64,000 bases of DNA, from the NCBI RefSeq assembly GCF_001625305.1, contig NW_017803909.1, positions 2,483,638 through 2,547,637 on the forward strand, written 5' to 3'. Below are positions 1 to 12,262 of this stretch, in pieces. Made by a program: the position numbers and the translations under genes. Positions within the stretch are counted from its first letter, which is position 1, and every line of letters starts with the position of its first letter. The notes beneath the pieces were generated by a model. The model was given only the letters and a program-made list of their open reading frames with translations, did no database searches and had not been told where the DNA came from. Origin of the DNA: Branchiostoma belcheri (lineage: Eukaryota; Chordata; Leptocardii; Amphioxiformes; Branchiostomatidae).

Positions 1-2012
1 TTAACGAAGTCTGTTTTCCCATACCCCGTAGCCGGCCGTACGCATTCACATAAGGTTTACACTGACAAGTGTGGACACACGTGTAACTTTCATTCCAACT
101 TACGAGTGAAGACATCTGGCGAAACATGTATGAAGTGCATACGTCTCTAGTAAAAAGCGTTGTACATACACACACAGGGTCATAGGTGTCTTCATAGCCC
201 ATGGCCATGCGCTTCAAAGTGTAAAGATTGTTGCAAACTTCTCTATGTTTACACGGCAGCTGCTTTGTTCCCGCATGGCCTTTGGTCATGGGCCATGGAC
301 GTTAGTGGTGACCTATTAAAGAACCCAAAAGCCTGTCAAGTTCGGCCAAGCATGGCATACGAGTGGACGTCAATGACCGGAAAAGAATGTTTATGATAAT
401 TAGCCTCAACATTGAGTGCCTTACAAATTAAACCTGAAGCTGTGTGCTATGTCGTCATGGACCACTCCAATGTCAGGAGGTTATAGATCTAGGTCACGGG
501 CACACGTGGCTTAGGTCAATGACCATGCACGCTACCATGGCATAGTCTCCGAGTAAGCAGGCTTTGGATTTTGTGGCTTATACAACGGCTGTTAGAAATC
601 AGCGAGACCTCAGAAGGTACACTGTGACTATCAGAGAACAGCACACAAAGACCCCAGTCACAAAGCCCACAGTGGAAGTGTCCCACAAGGGGGTAGTCGT
701 CCGGCCTGGAACTGAGGACTAAATTCCGTGTCTTCGGTGTGACCTTGACATTTAGATAGAATATACCGCAATGTTATTGTAACATGACCATAGTATGCAT
801 TGTCTTTTACCAGAAGTGTCGGTTTCTTTCAATGAAACGGAAATTGGGTCCTGAAGCCATCAGACGAAAAGTTGGCTCTTTTGGACTAGGAATCAAAAGT
901 CCGCATTATTTGCATTTACGTACACGTAACAGGGTAGGGGAATGCCGGATGGGAATCCCTGATATCCCGGACATAGGCGTCAGGAATTCAAGCGGAAAGG
1001 GGTGCTATTATTAACCTACATTCATTCCCGAGTGAGTGAGTGAGTGCCGGTGAGTGAGTGAGTGAGTGAGTGAGTGAGTGAGTGAGTGAGAGAGTGAGTA
1101 GAGTAGAGTGAGTGAGTGAGTGAGTGAGTGAGTGAGTGAGTGAGTGAGTGAGTGAGTGAGTGAGGTGAGTGAGTGAGTGAGTGAGTGAGGTGAGTGAGTG
1201 AGTGAGTGAGTGAGTGAGTGAGTGAGTGAGTGAGTGAGTGAGTGAGTGAGTGGGGGTACAGATCTACTCCTTTGAATTGAGAATTACTAGATGGAAGGGT
1301 TGTGTTGGCACATTGTCTATCCTGGTCCAAAGAAAACAGTCCTGATGCGGGTATTACTGTCACCCAAACGTTGTCGTTGTGACAAAATAAAGCCAGACTA
1401 GGAAACGGAATTCATTCCATGGCACGTAGATCTTTTAGGATGGCCAGACATTTATGAACCCAGTTATCGAATTAAATTAAAAAGATTCATCACACCACAA
1501 AACAATTGTTGTCATCCGCAGCAATGTATTTCGTGACGTTATTCATCATTGTGTACACGAATATGTCTATGACTACTTCATTCCCCTGACGACTTTCTGA
1601 CATCATTATCGTCCACACGAGTGGCTCTCGAGTCACAACCGGTGGTAATTGTGTCGGACCTGGTAAATGATTACAGATTGGCTGACTGCGTGCCAAGCAG
1701 CAGCGGGAGGGTTACCTGGCCAAAGTTCACCTAGGTATGAAAGCTGAGTTCTGTGTCTGATATATATTACTGTTTACCTATTGGACGTAATATATTCCTT
1801 GGCAAAAGGCTCTCATGTACAAACGTCTTTCATCCGTATTTGCAACCAAACAGTTTTATAAAAAATTGTCAATTTTAGTTTCATGCAGAGGGTGCAGTAT
1901 GGATCACCCCCATGTCCAACAGGTGGTCGCGCCCGGACTTTTGGGGCGGTACTAGTATACAAACTTCAGGTTTAGGTGAACAGATGTTTTCAATACGCAA
2001 GTCCACGCCGCA
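1..2012. other. Upstream intergenic region, no gene seen
   Basis: This stretch precedes the first transporter gene. It holds one long tetranucleotide satellite and scattered short open frames that lack splice context or recognisable domains. I see no RNA gene or transposase. Confidence 0.6.
1031..1252. repeat. (GTGA)n tetranucleotide satellite
   Basis: About 220 bp of nearly pure GTGA units, interrupted by a few one- or two-base slips such as GTGAGGTGAG and a short GAGAGAGTGAGTAGAGTAGAG patch. The open frame across it on the minus strand (repeated Thr-His-Ser-Leu) is a by-product of the 4-base repeat, not a gene. Confidence 0.97.
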
Positions 2013-2061
2013 GTTACATCACGCGTATTTGCTCTTCATAAAACCTCCGGATCCTTTATAA
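2013..2061 (+). promoter_or_regulatory. Candidate proximal promoter of LAT-type gene 1
   Basis: A TTTATAA box lies at 2055-2061, 81 bp before the ATG at 2142. A GTTACATCA (reverse complement TGATGTAAC, fitting the TGATGNAAN amino-acid-response pattern) lies at 2013-2021, about 35 bp further upstream. The arrangement would suit a TATA promoter with a start site near 2085-2090. Single matches of this length are expected by chance roughly every 8 kb on two strands, so confidence is limited. Confidence 0.35.
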
Positions 2062-2141
2062 CCGAATTGATTGCACTTGACGACATTTTAGACCTGTTGC
2101 TGCGCAGTCTGACCGTGTGTTATACACTTCACAACGGCGTC

Positions 2142-2757
2142 ATGGGGAAGAAAGCTGCGGGGTTTGATGTCCAGTCCGCGGCGGCGGCGTCTGCAGAAGT
2201 CTCCGATGGGAAGGACCAGGCTGACAAACCGGGATCCGTTCGAATGAAGAGAAAGATAACGCTCTTCAACGGAGTAGCGATCATAGTCGGAATCATCATC
2301 GGGTCTGGGATCTTCATCTCGCCGAAGGGAGTCCTCCAGCAGACGGGGTCGGTGGGCCTGTCCCTGGTAGTGTGGGCGCTGTGCGGTGTCCTGTCCACTC
2401 TCGGGGCCCTGTGTTACGCCGAGCTGGGGACCACCATCCCCAAGTCGGGCGGCGACTACGTCTACATACTGGAGATATTCGGACCGTTAGCGGCTTTCCT
2501 GAGACTGTGGGTGGAGCTGATCGTGGTCCGGCCGACGTCGCACGCCGTCACCGCCATCACGTTCGCTACATACGTTCTGTACCCGTTCTTCGCGCCATGC
2601 CCCGCGCCCGACCTCACCATACGGCTACTGGCGGCAGCCGCCCTCGGTAAGCAACTTCGGCAGACATTTAACAGTGCATGTTTACCTAGAGAGATTGCTA
2701 GTGTGTGGAGTACAAAAACAACAATAGACTGTTACGACTGTTTCAGACAAACTACTA

Positions 2758-2835
<78 letters not shown>

Positions 2836-5800
2836 NNNNNNNNNNNNNNNNNNNNNNNNNNNNNNNNNNNNGAGAGAGAGAGAGAGGGGGGGGAGAGAGA
2901 AAGCTAGAGAGAGAAAGAAGAGAAGAGAGAGAGACTGACCTACTGACTGACTGACTGACTGACTGACTGACTGACTGACTGACTGACTGACTGACTGACA
3001 AAAGAAAAACGCCGAGGAATTGGGCTAATACGATTCCTTGCCTGCCACCAAAAGAAATACATATTTGCAACATTTTAAGCAGTCTTTGTCCCGTGAAAGC
3101 AAAAAGAAACACATGCAGGCTTCGTCTTCTGAGAAGTTTATGTCATCACTGCCAATACTGTACATGCCCTTGATCTAAATAACTTAGAAACTAAAGAATG
3201 CAATGTCAAATGACGTCAGTGCTGTTAAGACGACAAGGTTCCATTCCTAACTACTGACCAGCCGGCCAATTTATTACCAGTTTTAATCATATTACTGTTT
3301 ATCAGACTCAATGGACTTTTTTAAACCCACACTGCTCTCAAATTTGTGTTTATCCCACTTTATCGTCACATTACTACTGGTCCTGTGAATATGACGAACT
3401 CTGTATTCTACATACGTCAGCGGTGGGTTGCTCAAAGGGCGTGTATCAGGCAGAATATCGGAAGAGGGGGGCAGTTATTGAGGCTTAGTTTGCCATACTA
3501 AGAGCACTTCACATTCATATCATGTGTTAGGAATACATCGACACCTACCAGTGCAAACACTCTTACATTGTAGGCTAATCTGTGTACTTACGTACTGATA
3601 GCATGAAAGCATATATAATGATTGACTGGTGGTGTAAATAATGTACACATGTACATCGGTAGTCATTACAATATAACTTTATTTGAAATTGCCCCTTCTA
3701 CGATCACGAAAGAAATAAAGGACCTGTTTGATGAGAAATTCAATCTTACGTTCTCCACGTTCACAGAAAACTACTCTCCTCTTAACATCACAAAACCCAC
3801 GTATTATAGAAAAAGTGGAATCATTCGTTTTACACTGTCTCGGAAAAAGACGTCGATCCAAATAAGTTAGAATTTAGTATTAAGTAGTTAGAATAGTCAC
3901 ATTCTATGTTGTTATCCGTTGCCCATCCTTTATTTTCACGTTACATGTCCTTGCAATTAACCTACGGGCAAGAACTTGCAACAAACTTTCAATCTTCCTA
4001 TAACAAAACGTGCGAACTATAAGATGTTGATGTGTTCCACCAGTGGCCGTAGCGCTGATCAACAGTTACGGTGTCCGCTGGGCCACCCGTCTGCAGGACT
4101 TCCTGACGCTGTGGAAGGTGGTGGCGCTGGTCGTCATCATCATCTTCGGCGTCATTCAGATGGGCAGAGGTGAGGGGAAAACGCGTACAGAATCACTCAT
4201 GTACCTATCAAGGTAGATCGATCTGGGTCGTGAGGTAATGCGTTTGGGGTAGCGGTGGTTGAACAATACAAGTGTCATTTTTGGATATAAAGATACATGT
4301 ACACCTATCCGCAGGAAATGCCCAAATGCAGCTTTCTACATAGGTTATACTTGCATCAAATGTCGCTGGTTTTCTTGCATGTTGTTAGTGTTAAGAGTCA
4401 TTAAAAGAGTAGCCAGGCAGCTGGTAGGGTTCCCATGGTATACGTGCTGCTATCTGGTCTGATCTTACCTAGACCTGTACGTGCAATATGGATGAGATAT
4501 ATAGAGATTATGAGCTCTAAAGCGAGATCTGACACCTGTTAACACTATAGGATAACGGGTATCATAATAATACCACGTCTACGCGTTTAGAACCATAACT
4601 AATCACACACAAATAACAGAGTTTTTTATCTGTCAGGAAGCACCCGGTACATCGAGCCGACCAGCGCCTTCAGCGGGACGACCTCCTCTCCCAGCGCCGT
4701 GGCCTTGGCTTTCTTCTCCGGACTGTGGGCGTACGGCGGCTGGTGAGTAACTGGAACAAGGGCAGGCTCATCCGTAACCTTGGTTCAAGGGGAACTCTGA
4801 CAGGACCTCCCAAACGGATTGGTAACAGCTTGTGTGAAACGTCTGTGAAGAGAGAGATGAGAGGAACTCGTAAATGATAGTTTACAGCAGCCTCCTTCAC
4901 AGACTTGTGGGGTGGCGGCGTTAATTTTTTTCAGGGAACGACGCGAGTTTATATGCCGCGGAGGGACGGTTTTGGGGTTGGGCGGTGAAAAACTCTCTCC
5001 CCGGCAAACTCCCTCGGCGGCAAAACCGCCCCTCCGCGTTGATGCAGGACGTATCAACATCCATTGCACGGAATGAAAACACAAAGTCAAACGAAACAAC
5101 GCAGTAGATGATATGGTAACCTATCATACATGTACAGGGTACTGTGATGTTGTAAACCAACGTCTGCCAAGTCTGAATTCAGGAACCGGTTTTATCAAGG
5201 GCAGAAATAAGCCACCCTGATTCACCTGCAAATAATGCAATCAATTGTTACTTTTTTTCTACATTAATGATAATTTATCTGGTACAATTCTATTATTGCC
5301 CCTCCATTTTCTGACATGCCATGGTGTTCTGAATACTCAGGACGGATCTCAACATGGTCGTGGAAGAGCTGAAAGACCCATTCAGGTACGAATACTTTCC
5401 AATACTAATAGAGATGTCATAACTAGCGAACTTATATATTGACACGTTGATAGATGAGAACTTGAGATCAAAAGGTATGACATGTGTGGGTATTGTATGT
5501 CAGTCCTATTGTTTCTTTGTTTTCAAGGCTAAAAATATGTTTGTATCCTCATGAAACAGGGTTGGACTGTAATTTCCCAGACAAGAATTGGACTTACCCA
5601 ATTTTGTTTTATATCCGAGGCTGTTATTTTTTGTATCCGAGGCTGTTATTTTGGAATTCATAAATAATGCACGTTGCGAATATGGTTGTACATATTGTTC
5701 TGTCGATGATTCTTCAGGAACCTTCCCCGGGCCATCGCCATCTCCCTCCCCCTGGTGACGCTAGTCTACATCCTGGCTAACGTCGCCTACTTCACCGCCA

Positions 5801-8275
5801 TGTCTCCTACCGAGCTCCTCAGCTCAGACGCCGTGGCCATTGTACGTAAACCCCTTCTCAACAAGGAGGTTCTATGCAAACGTTCATAACGAATTAGCTT
5901 TCAAAAAATTTCCTGCAATGTCCTCTATAGTCCCCTTTGCATACGTGTATATGAAAATATGGTGTTTAAAGGTAAAACGTTTGCTCCAACACAAAACAGA
6001 AATGCTCTCATCAATAGATATTTCCACTCGCCAATAGGTGAGAACATTTCCCTTTACTATTGGAACAATAGTTTTACCTTTAAACATGTAACTACCAACA
6101 CAGATGAATTTTCATGATAGTCAGTATGAAAATATGGTGTAATATATGTTATGATATATCTATCAACATTCTATTCAGTCACATACCACCCACCATTAAC
6201 CCCCTTTGGGATCCAATTAATACTAATAGAACATTTCTCCACATCTGCCAAGGACATGCTAAGAATAGTAACATCTCAAAACAGAAATAGCCTGACCTGA
6301 AACGACCTTGAAGAGGTCAGGGCAGCGGGATCACTACTTCCATGTGGAAGTAGTTTGTCTGGTATTCTGTGAAATGTTAAACTGTGGTGTCATGTTCAAG
6401 TTCAAGCCGTTTCCCCGTCATGTTGACGCCTTCCCCGCTGTTTTCTGTGGCAGACGTTCGGTGACCGGTTGCTGGGGGTGATGAACTGGTTAATTCCGCT
6501 TTCCGTGGCGCTGTCAACGTTTGGAGGGCTCAACGGTGGTGTGCTGACGTCATCACGGTATGTGTACAGTTCTGTGTAGTCACTGACACATCGTCTTAGA
6601 AACGTGACCACTCAGTTCTCATTTCCAGGGCTATATGGCTTCCTCTTAGAAGAGCATAAGCAATATTGTTTGAATCGCATGTGTTGATGAATAAAAAAAT
6701 ATTGTTTGATGATCGACTGCGTAGGTATTTCCTCACAGCCAGGTGATGTCCTAATATTTTGTCTCAAATTTGTCCCTGTAGGTTGTTTTTCGTCGGTGCG
6801 CGCACAGGACACCTCCCTGAGATTATGGCGATGGTTCACGTGCACAGACTCATACCGGTACCTGCTATCCTGGTGGAGGTCAGTAGTGTCTACTGCAGTC
6901 CGTAACCGCCGAATTCTGGGTTGAAAATTAACCATGAATAAACAAGAGGTCCAATACATTTCTGTCGTGAAATTTCGTCATCAGGATATTGTGTAGGTGT
7001 ATATAAACAACATTTTAATCAAATGTTTCATGAATTGGTCTAGAGGAATCAAATCGCGTTGTGAAGTATCCCATTGAAATAAAACAAACACACTGACTGT
7101 CCTCAGACTGCCCTGATGTTGATAATGCTGAGCACCTCTGACGTGTACACGCTGTTGAACTACATGGGGTTCGTGTACTGGTTATGTATCGGCGTGGCTT
7201 GTGTGGGACTACTGTGGCTGAGATACAAGCAGCCGGACTTACCCAGACCAATCAAGGTACACGCCCCACGGGCTGGTCCAAATGCAATATTATTGTCTGC
7301 GTATGTCTAGACTAAGATCTTATCCAAACCGGCTATAGGAGATTGGGGGAGCTTCTCTGTAGTATAGCATTCTCCAGCCTGAGTTTAATTTTACTGTCTC
7401 GTAACTGATCTGCTAGCGGCAGTGTATTGGCGGGTTACATGTAAATGTTGCAACTGCTCAAATGATGGAATACCAAAGCTTGATGATGGAGTGAAATAGG
7501 GCATAAAGTTTTTAGGTCTTTTACAAAATGATATCCATGGGTTTCTTTTCAAATTTCTTTTTCTGTGATTAAATTTCAATGTTCGAGGTTTTCTGGATTC
7601 TAGTATACCAGTATGATACCGACATCTTTGTTGTTGTTAGATCACACCCGCCATCCCGGTAATCTGCACCTTGCTGTGTATCTTCGTGGTGGTGATGTCG
7701 GCCATCTCTGCGCCGATAGAGGGCGCTATTGGACTAGCCATCCTGCTGAGCGGCGTCCCGGTGTATTTTCTCTTCGTGTGGTGGGTCAACAAGCCGAAAG
7801 CGTTCCTCAGATTCATACGTAAGTGTCAAGAGACTCAAGACTTGCTCTACAGTGGAACAAAGCACGCTAGCCTCCATAGCAGGCTGCGTAGGAGGCGTTG
7901 TGTTGGCTTTGTATGCGCTGTCTTCTCAGTGTTGCTAAAGGTTTTCTGGATCTATTCGTTTGGCGGCCCAGAGCCTGATAAATATATATGAAGGCTATTA
8001 AAAATAACAAAAAATAGGGTTGACTGTGAAATACAATTTGTACAGAATACAATTAAGGTACATGTACTACTATTCTGTGTCTAAACCTTAAAGTTATATT
8101 TTTTCCTTGGTTAAAGTGCTGGTACATTTGAATCAAAGTGTAAAATATTCATTCCGGACTAGAATTGTACTTTGAGGTCTGATTGTGATCTTGTCGTTCT
8201 TGTACAGGCTTTATCACCACCAGGCTGCAGCTTCTCATGAACGTTGTGCCTACAGACGACCAACACACGGACTGA
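2142..8275 (+). CDS. LAT-type amino-acid transporter (SLC7A5/SLC7A8-like), gene 1
   Basis: Ten coding exons join in frame: 2142-2646, 4044-4169, 4637-4742, 5341-5385, 5718-5841, 6454-6557, 6782-6878, 7107-7256, 7641-7818, 8208-8275 (1503 nt, 500 aa). All introns are GT-AG. The product is a 12-TM APC/LeuT-fold light chain for sodium-independent exchange of neutral amino acids, predicted at the plasma membrane with an SLC3-type heavy chain. Visible marks are TM1 with GSGIF at residues 54-58, the intracellular-loop motif PKSGGDY near 100-106, Cys153 in the TM3-TM4 extracellular loop (the heavy-chain disulfide Cys in vertebrate LATs), TM6 motif WAYGGW ending at Trp246, and the GHLP loop in exon 7. 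The ATG at 2142 was chosen because it opens a hydrophilic N-terminus like those of its two neighbours. The first downstream AATAAA is at 8368. SLC7A5 versus SLC7A8 orthology cannot be decided by eye. Confidence 0.93.
2761..2998. repeat. (AT)n, 36-N gap, (GA)n and (GACT)n compound microsatellite
   Basis: In intron 1 of gene 1: AT dinucleotides 2761-2835, an assembly gap of 36 N at 2836-2871, GA-rich sequence 2872-2938, then GACT units to about 2998. The true length is unknown because of the gap. Open frames crossing the N block are artefacts. Confidence 0.95.
4957..5038. repeat. GC-rich inverted repeat in intron 3 of gene 1
   Basis: The arms 4957-4974 and 5021-5038 are reverse complements over 18 nt with one mismatch, separated by 46 nt. 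The block is far richer in CG than the surrounding intron. It could be a small MITE remnant or an RNA hairpin in the pre-mRNA. Confidence 0.7.
5964..6085. repeat. Perfect 15-bp inverted repeat in intron 5 of gene 1
   Basis: GTTTAAAGGTAAAAC at 5964-5978 is matched exactly by its reverse complement at 6071-6085. Together they enclose about 92 bp. A short phrase (ATGAAAATATGGTGT) occurs before the left arm and again near 6126. This looks like a short non-autonomous element or fold-back. Confidence 0.6.
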
Positions 8276-8367
8276 GGGTGGGGAGGGGGGCAACATTGGA
8301 ACATGTGCCGAGAACCAAACATATCGGACGTACACTCTCACACGTGTATCTACGACTGAAGAAGGGG

Positions 8368-8373
8368 AATAAA
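8368..8373 (+). other. Candidate poly(A) signal, gene 1
   Basis: AATAAA lies 93 nt after the TGA of gene 1 and is the first canonical hexamer downstream. Others follow near 8982 and 9138, so a longer 3' UTR is possible. Confidence 0.5.
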
Positions 8374-8993
8374 CTTGTGGAGAATCAATAGTAACACAGA
8401 AAATAGCGGAAAGTGACAGAGTTTGACTTTAAACGTAAAAAGAAACAAAATATCCCACTATTGTCACTATGATATTACATTTCTTGTCTAGTAGACTTGG
8501 ATGTTCCAACATAGCCGGAACATTTGTGTACATGTAAAGATGCTTTAGTCACTCGCTTTTAAGTCCTAACATATATGACTAGTAATATATATGATCTGTC
8601 TGACTAGTTATAATATTAACTATTAGTTTATGTATCCATATTACTCAACAACTATATAACAATACTGATCGTACTAATGTAATGTGTAATGTTTACAGAG
8701 CCTAAGATCAACGGTAGAACATGTTCCTTTTATCTGTACATTTTGTATATACAATGTAGCAAAAATGATCACTGGAAAATCGTTATAGTGTGAAGATAAT
8801 GATAATTAGCAGTGTAATTCTTTCGCATCATCAGACTATTGCTATTGGGCCAAATAGTACGAAAACAACGTACTGGCACATTTTCAGCGCCTGTAAGTAG
8901 CAGCGAAGAAAATTAGCTACTAAGTATTCTGCCCCTCGGACATATCTCGGTTGATATTAGTTTGGCTACTGGTTTTCCTCAATAAACGGAATA

Positions 8994-9030
8994 GGGTCAT
9001 CTCGTGACCTGTCATGACCTCTGCTGACCC
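8994..9030. promoter_or_regulatory. Cluster of four nuclear-receptor half-sites with DR4 spacing
   Basis: GGGTCA at 8994-8999 is followed on the other strand by TGACCT 9005-9010, TGACCT 9015-9020 and TGACCC 9025-9030. The last three are spaced by exactly 4 nt, giving two consecutive direct repeats of DR4 type. Function is inferred from spacing only. Confidence 0.35.
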
Positions 9031-11520
9031 ACCCATCTGTCTTCATTATTCCTGAAGGATGTATGAATACATAAGAGACCCTCCTTTGTGAACGCCCGAC
9101 AAGATACAAAATGCACTCAAAAATTGTTGTGTTTACAATGAATAAAACTCTTGACCTGCTTATACAGTGTATCTTTTTACCTATCACTTTTTTCCCGGCG
9201 TCCAAGATGGTTATGCCATCTTGGAGTAACAACTGCTCAATGCAACGCCCCCTATCATGTACGCAATGTGCCGATGAGGTACATGTATACAATAAATTTT
9301 TTCTTACTTCTACGTGTATGGCAAAGATATAAGCGAAGAGAACACATGTACATCAGGGTTGTTTTCCTGCCCGTGGGCCTAGTGTGGTCGACAATTGATG
9401 AATGTGTGTAACAAATTACAGAACTGAAGGATTCATAAGACACTGATGACCTGTACATTTTTAATGAGGATATCGTCGTCTATGGGGCTGTTTATGCCTT
9501 AGATAAGATTGCACCCCACAAATGTGGCTACGTCTACGGTGATTAGGATCGTAATGAAGGAATCCAAATGACACCCAGGGGGGCAGGTATGACCTAAATA
9601 TGTAGTATCAAACATAAGCTTATCTTTGAGAGTCGCTATGTTGTTTTTCTTTTGTACGTTTACTGACAAAAATCATCCACAAGGTCTGTCACTTGTTTCC
9701 ACATTGCTTGGGTGCTGCAATTGAGGTGCGTTTCTGTAGAGCGCCGCTAGGAGAGGTTTCTGGAACAGCTACCGATAGGTACGGATAAGCACTGTCCAAG
9801 TAGAGGGATTACCGGCATTGATGAGCTTTTATGATGGTGCAGTCATCTTTAATTGTCCATAAACGTAGCACACAGAATGTGCATTAAGGTTTGGAGAAAA
9901 TCGAAGTCATTTGCATAAAGTACATCATTCCTGCTGGGGGTCGTAAGTTCACGAAGACCAAAGAAAGTTGTACAGTTCTGACAATTTCACTGTCTAAAGC
10001 TTTTATTCACGCAATTCAGCCTTGTGGCTGCCTAGTGATGGAGCTGTATTGTGATTTGTGTTTGTGTTTGAAATAAACCCCAAGTATAGAAATAAACCCC
10101 AAGTATAAACGCCAAATAGATGTGGAATAAAATAAATAATAAATAAATGAAAAATATATACAGTAAATGATTAATATATACAGTATTTTAAACTTCAAAA
10201 ACATATTGTTGTCTCATTGAATTTTTGACGGCGTCTACGGCTTCCTTTAACATAAACAAGTGATTATTCAGTAAGTTTTACGATATTAGAACAGTGGTAT
10301 GTTCACAACAATGTTATTACCCAATTCAAGGTGATTTCCGTTGTCGAGCATACATCTAAAATCAGTAACAAGCTTCATACAGTGTACAGAGGTCATATGT
10401 TAACGCAATTAAAACGTCTGCATGTATATATTTTTTTACATCGATATTATTCTCGGTATAAAATTTCTTTTATCCCGTACTTCTAGTCGATAATATCTCT
10501 CTCAGTACAGGACTTCCTATCATGATCATAAACCGCAAAAGCACTGGGTCAGTTCTGGTTGGTCACGGGAGTACGGTATTAAATAGCTCGGATATTTATC
10601 TTGTCCGTACAGACTTCCCGACTTTCGTGTGTGTCACCGGATGAGCTGATCATGAGGGTCGGCAACCCCATCTAGGCCGGCCAGTCACGTGACCAGCAGA
10701 CACCTGCTGTGCAGAAAAGGTTAACTGTAGTTCAACATGTAGTATACATGACACGGAGAGACCTATTTGACATCAACCATCAAGCCCGCAGGGGCATAGT
10801 TAAAACAGGCGCTAAGGGTTAACAGGGGGTCAACACTACATTGATAACACTGGTGATTGCACTGTCTCGTTGTAAAGTCAATATACATGTATCAATAAAC
10901 AAATAACAATAACTTTTATTCATTAGTCTGATTGGCAGAAAGGAAAGGCAATGACGAGTGGTCAAATAGTGCAAAACTAATTTTTCAGCCAACTGGCATT
11001 TCTTTCTGTAAAGGTGCACATGTAATATGCTATTTTGTTTATGAGGCGAACATGTATTTTCTCAATGCCACAGGACAGCCCTATTTGCCCGCTCCCTGCA
11101 TGGATATATATCCTAGTTATAGAATTATGCTTTGTGAATCAGATGACAATCTAACCATCTGTGTAGATGCTTCAAACTAGACATTTCACACGTATCTATG
11201 TCATGGTCAGTATCTGCTAAACATAGGATAACGATGTTCACCTTTATGACCCATGTTACAAATCAGTATAATATACAAATCATCATCATAGATATCCACA
11301 CGGCATATACTAGCAGTATTGTACTGTACTGGGATTAAGACTTTTAGCAACCTTGGTGGACACAACATGATCAAGCCATTCAAGGTTAAAACTGACACAA
11401 CATCATGCGATTTGTTGATCATGTTGATTTACTAGCTATATGTATATATAGCTTCAAGTAACGCCAGTAGCCCGTCCTCAGTAGAAATTGTAGCCAATCT
11501 ACAACAGCCACTGCATGTCC

Positions 11521-11750
11521 CCCCCATGCAGGAGGGCCTGCAAGGGGGGTAGTGATTACGAATTACGCAAAATTTTCGCCGCCTATTACGAATTACGTTA
11601 AAGTCTCAGAGCTGATTACGACTTTACGATTTGCGGCTAATGTCCAATTACGAATTACGTTGATTTTTGCGGAGGCTGCCTACGAATTACGAAGTCTAAA
11701 ACGGCCTGATTACGCCTTACGAAAAAGGGCTTGCAGGCCCTCATGCAGGG
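11521..11750. mobile_element. MITE-like element with GATTACGAATTACG internal repeats
   Basis: GAGGGCCTGCAAG at 11532-11544 is perfectly inverted at 11730-11742, with related CATGCAGG words outside both arms. The interior carries about six dispersed copies of ATTACGAATTACG-like sequence in about 160 bp. There is no coding capacity and no clear target-site duplication. A non-autonomous DNA element or a structured satellite monomer would both fit. Confidence 0.55.
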
Positions 11751-12165
11751 GCTTCACCGAAAAGAGGGCTGCTTGATAGGGACCTCGGTTGATTGTTTTG
11801 GCTGTATATTTTGGCTCCCTTTGTCTGTTTTCAAATATTTGCGTCTTGGAGGTTTTGTTTCGTGATAGGGCTAGGTGCCAACAACAACAAATAATGACGG
11901 CGAGGAGTGGGGATCCAGGCGTCATTGCTTACACTAGAGGAAGTACGCATACGCTCTGTTGAAAGTGTTGTTTATTCAGGTCTCCAGTTTCTCGGTGTAT
12001 TTTGTATGTGCTCACATAAGCACGTCATCTGACCGTTCCACAGTCAATACCATTTACAACTGAAGGGCTACTACCTGATACGCCGAGGGCAAATCTTAGA
12101 GACATTGGAATTTAAAAAGCCTACACTTTGGTACAAGATTAGTCGACGGTTTTCTATTTCATTTG

Positions 12166-12262
12166 TCTTCTCTGTCTCTCTCTCCGTCTCTCTCTCTCTC
12201 TGTCTCTCTCTCTCTCGGTCTCTCTGTCTCTCCTTCTTCCTCTCTCTCTGTCTGTCTTTCTC
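12166..12262. repeat. (TCTC)n pyrimidine microsatellite
   Basis: About 95 bp of TCTC/TCTG-type pyrimidine repeat on the + strand. The Ser-Leu-rich open frames through it are artefacts. Confidence 0.9.

Noticed and set aside
1022..1363. 113-codon minus-strand frame rich in Thr-His-Ser-Leu
   Set aside because: It is a translation of the (GTGA)n satellite; any tetranucleotide array of this phase stays open.
2732..3112. Long frames with Tyr-Ile and Ser-Val-Gln repeats
   Set aside because: They cross an N gap and microsatellites in an intron.
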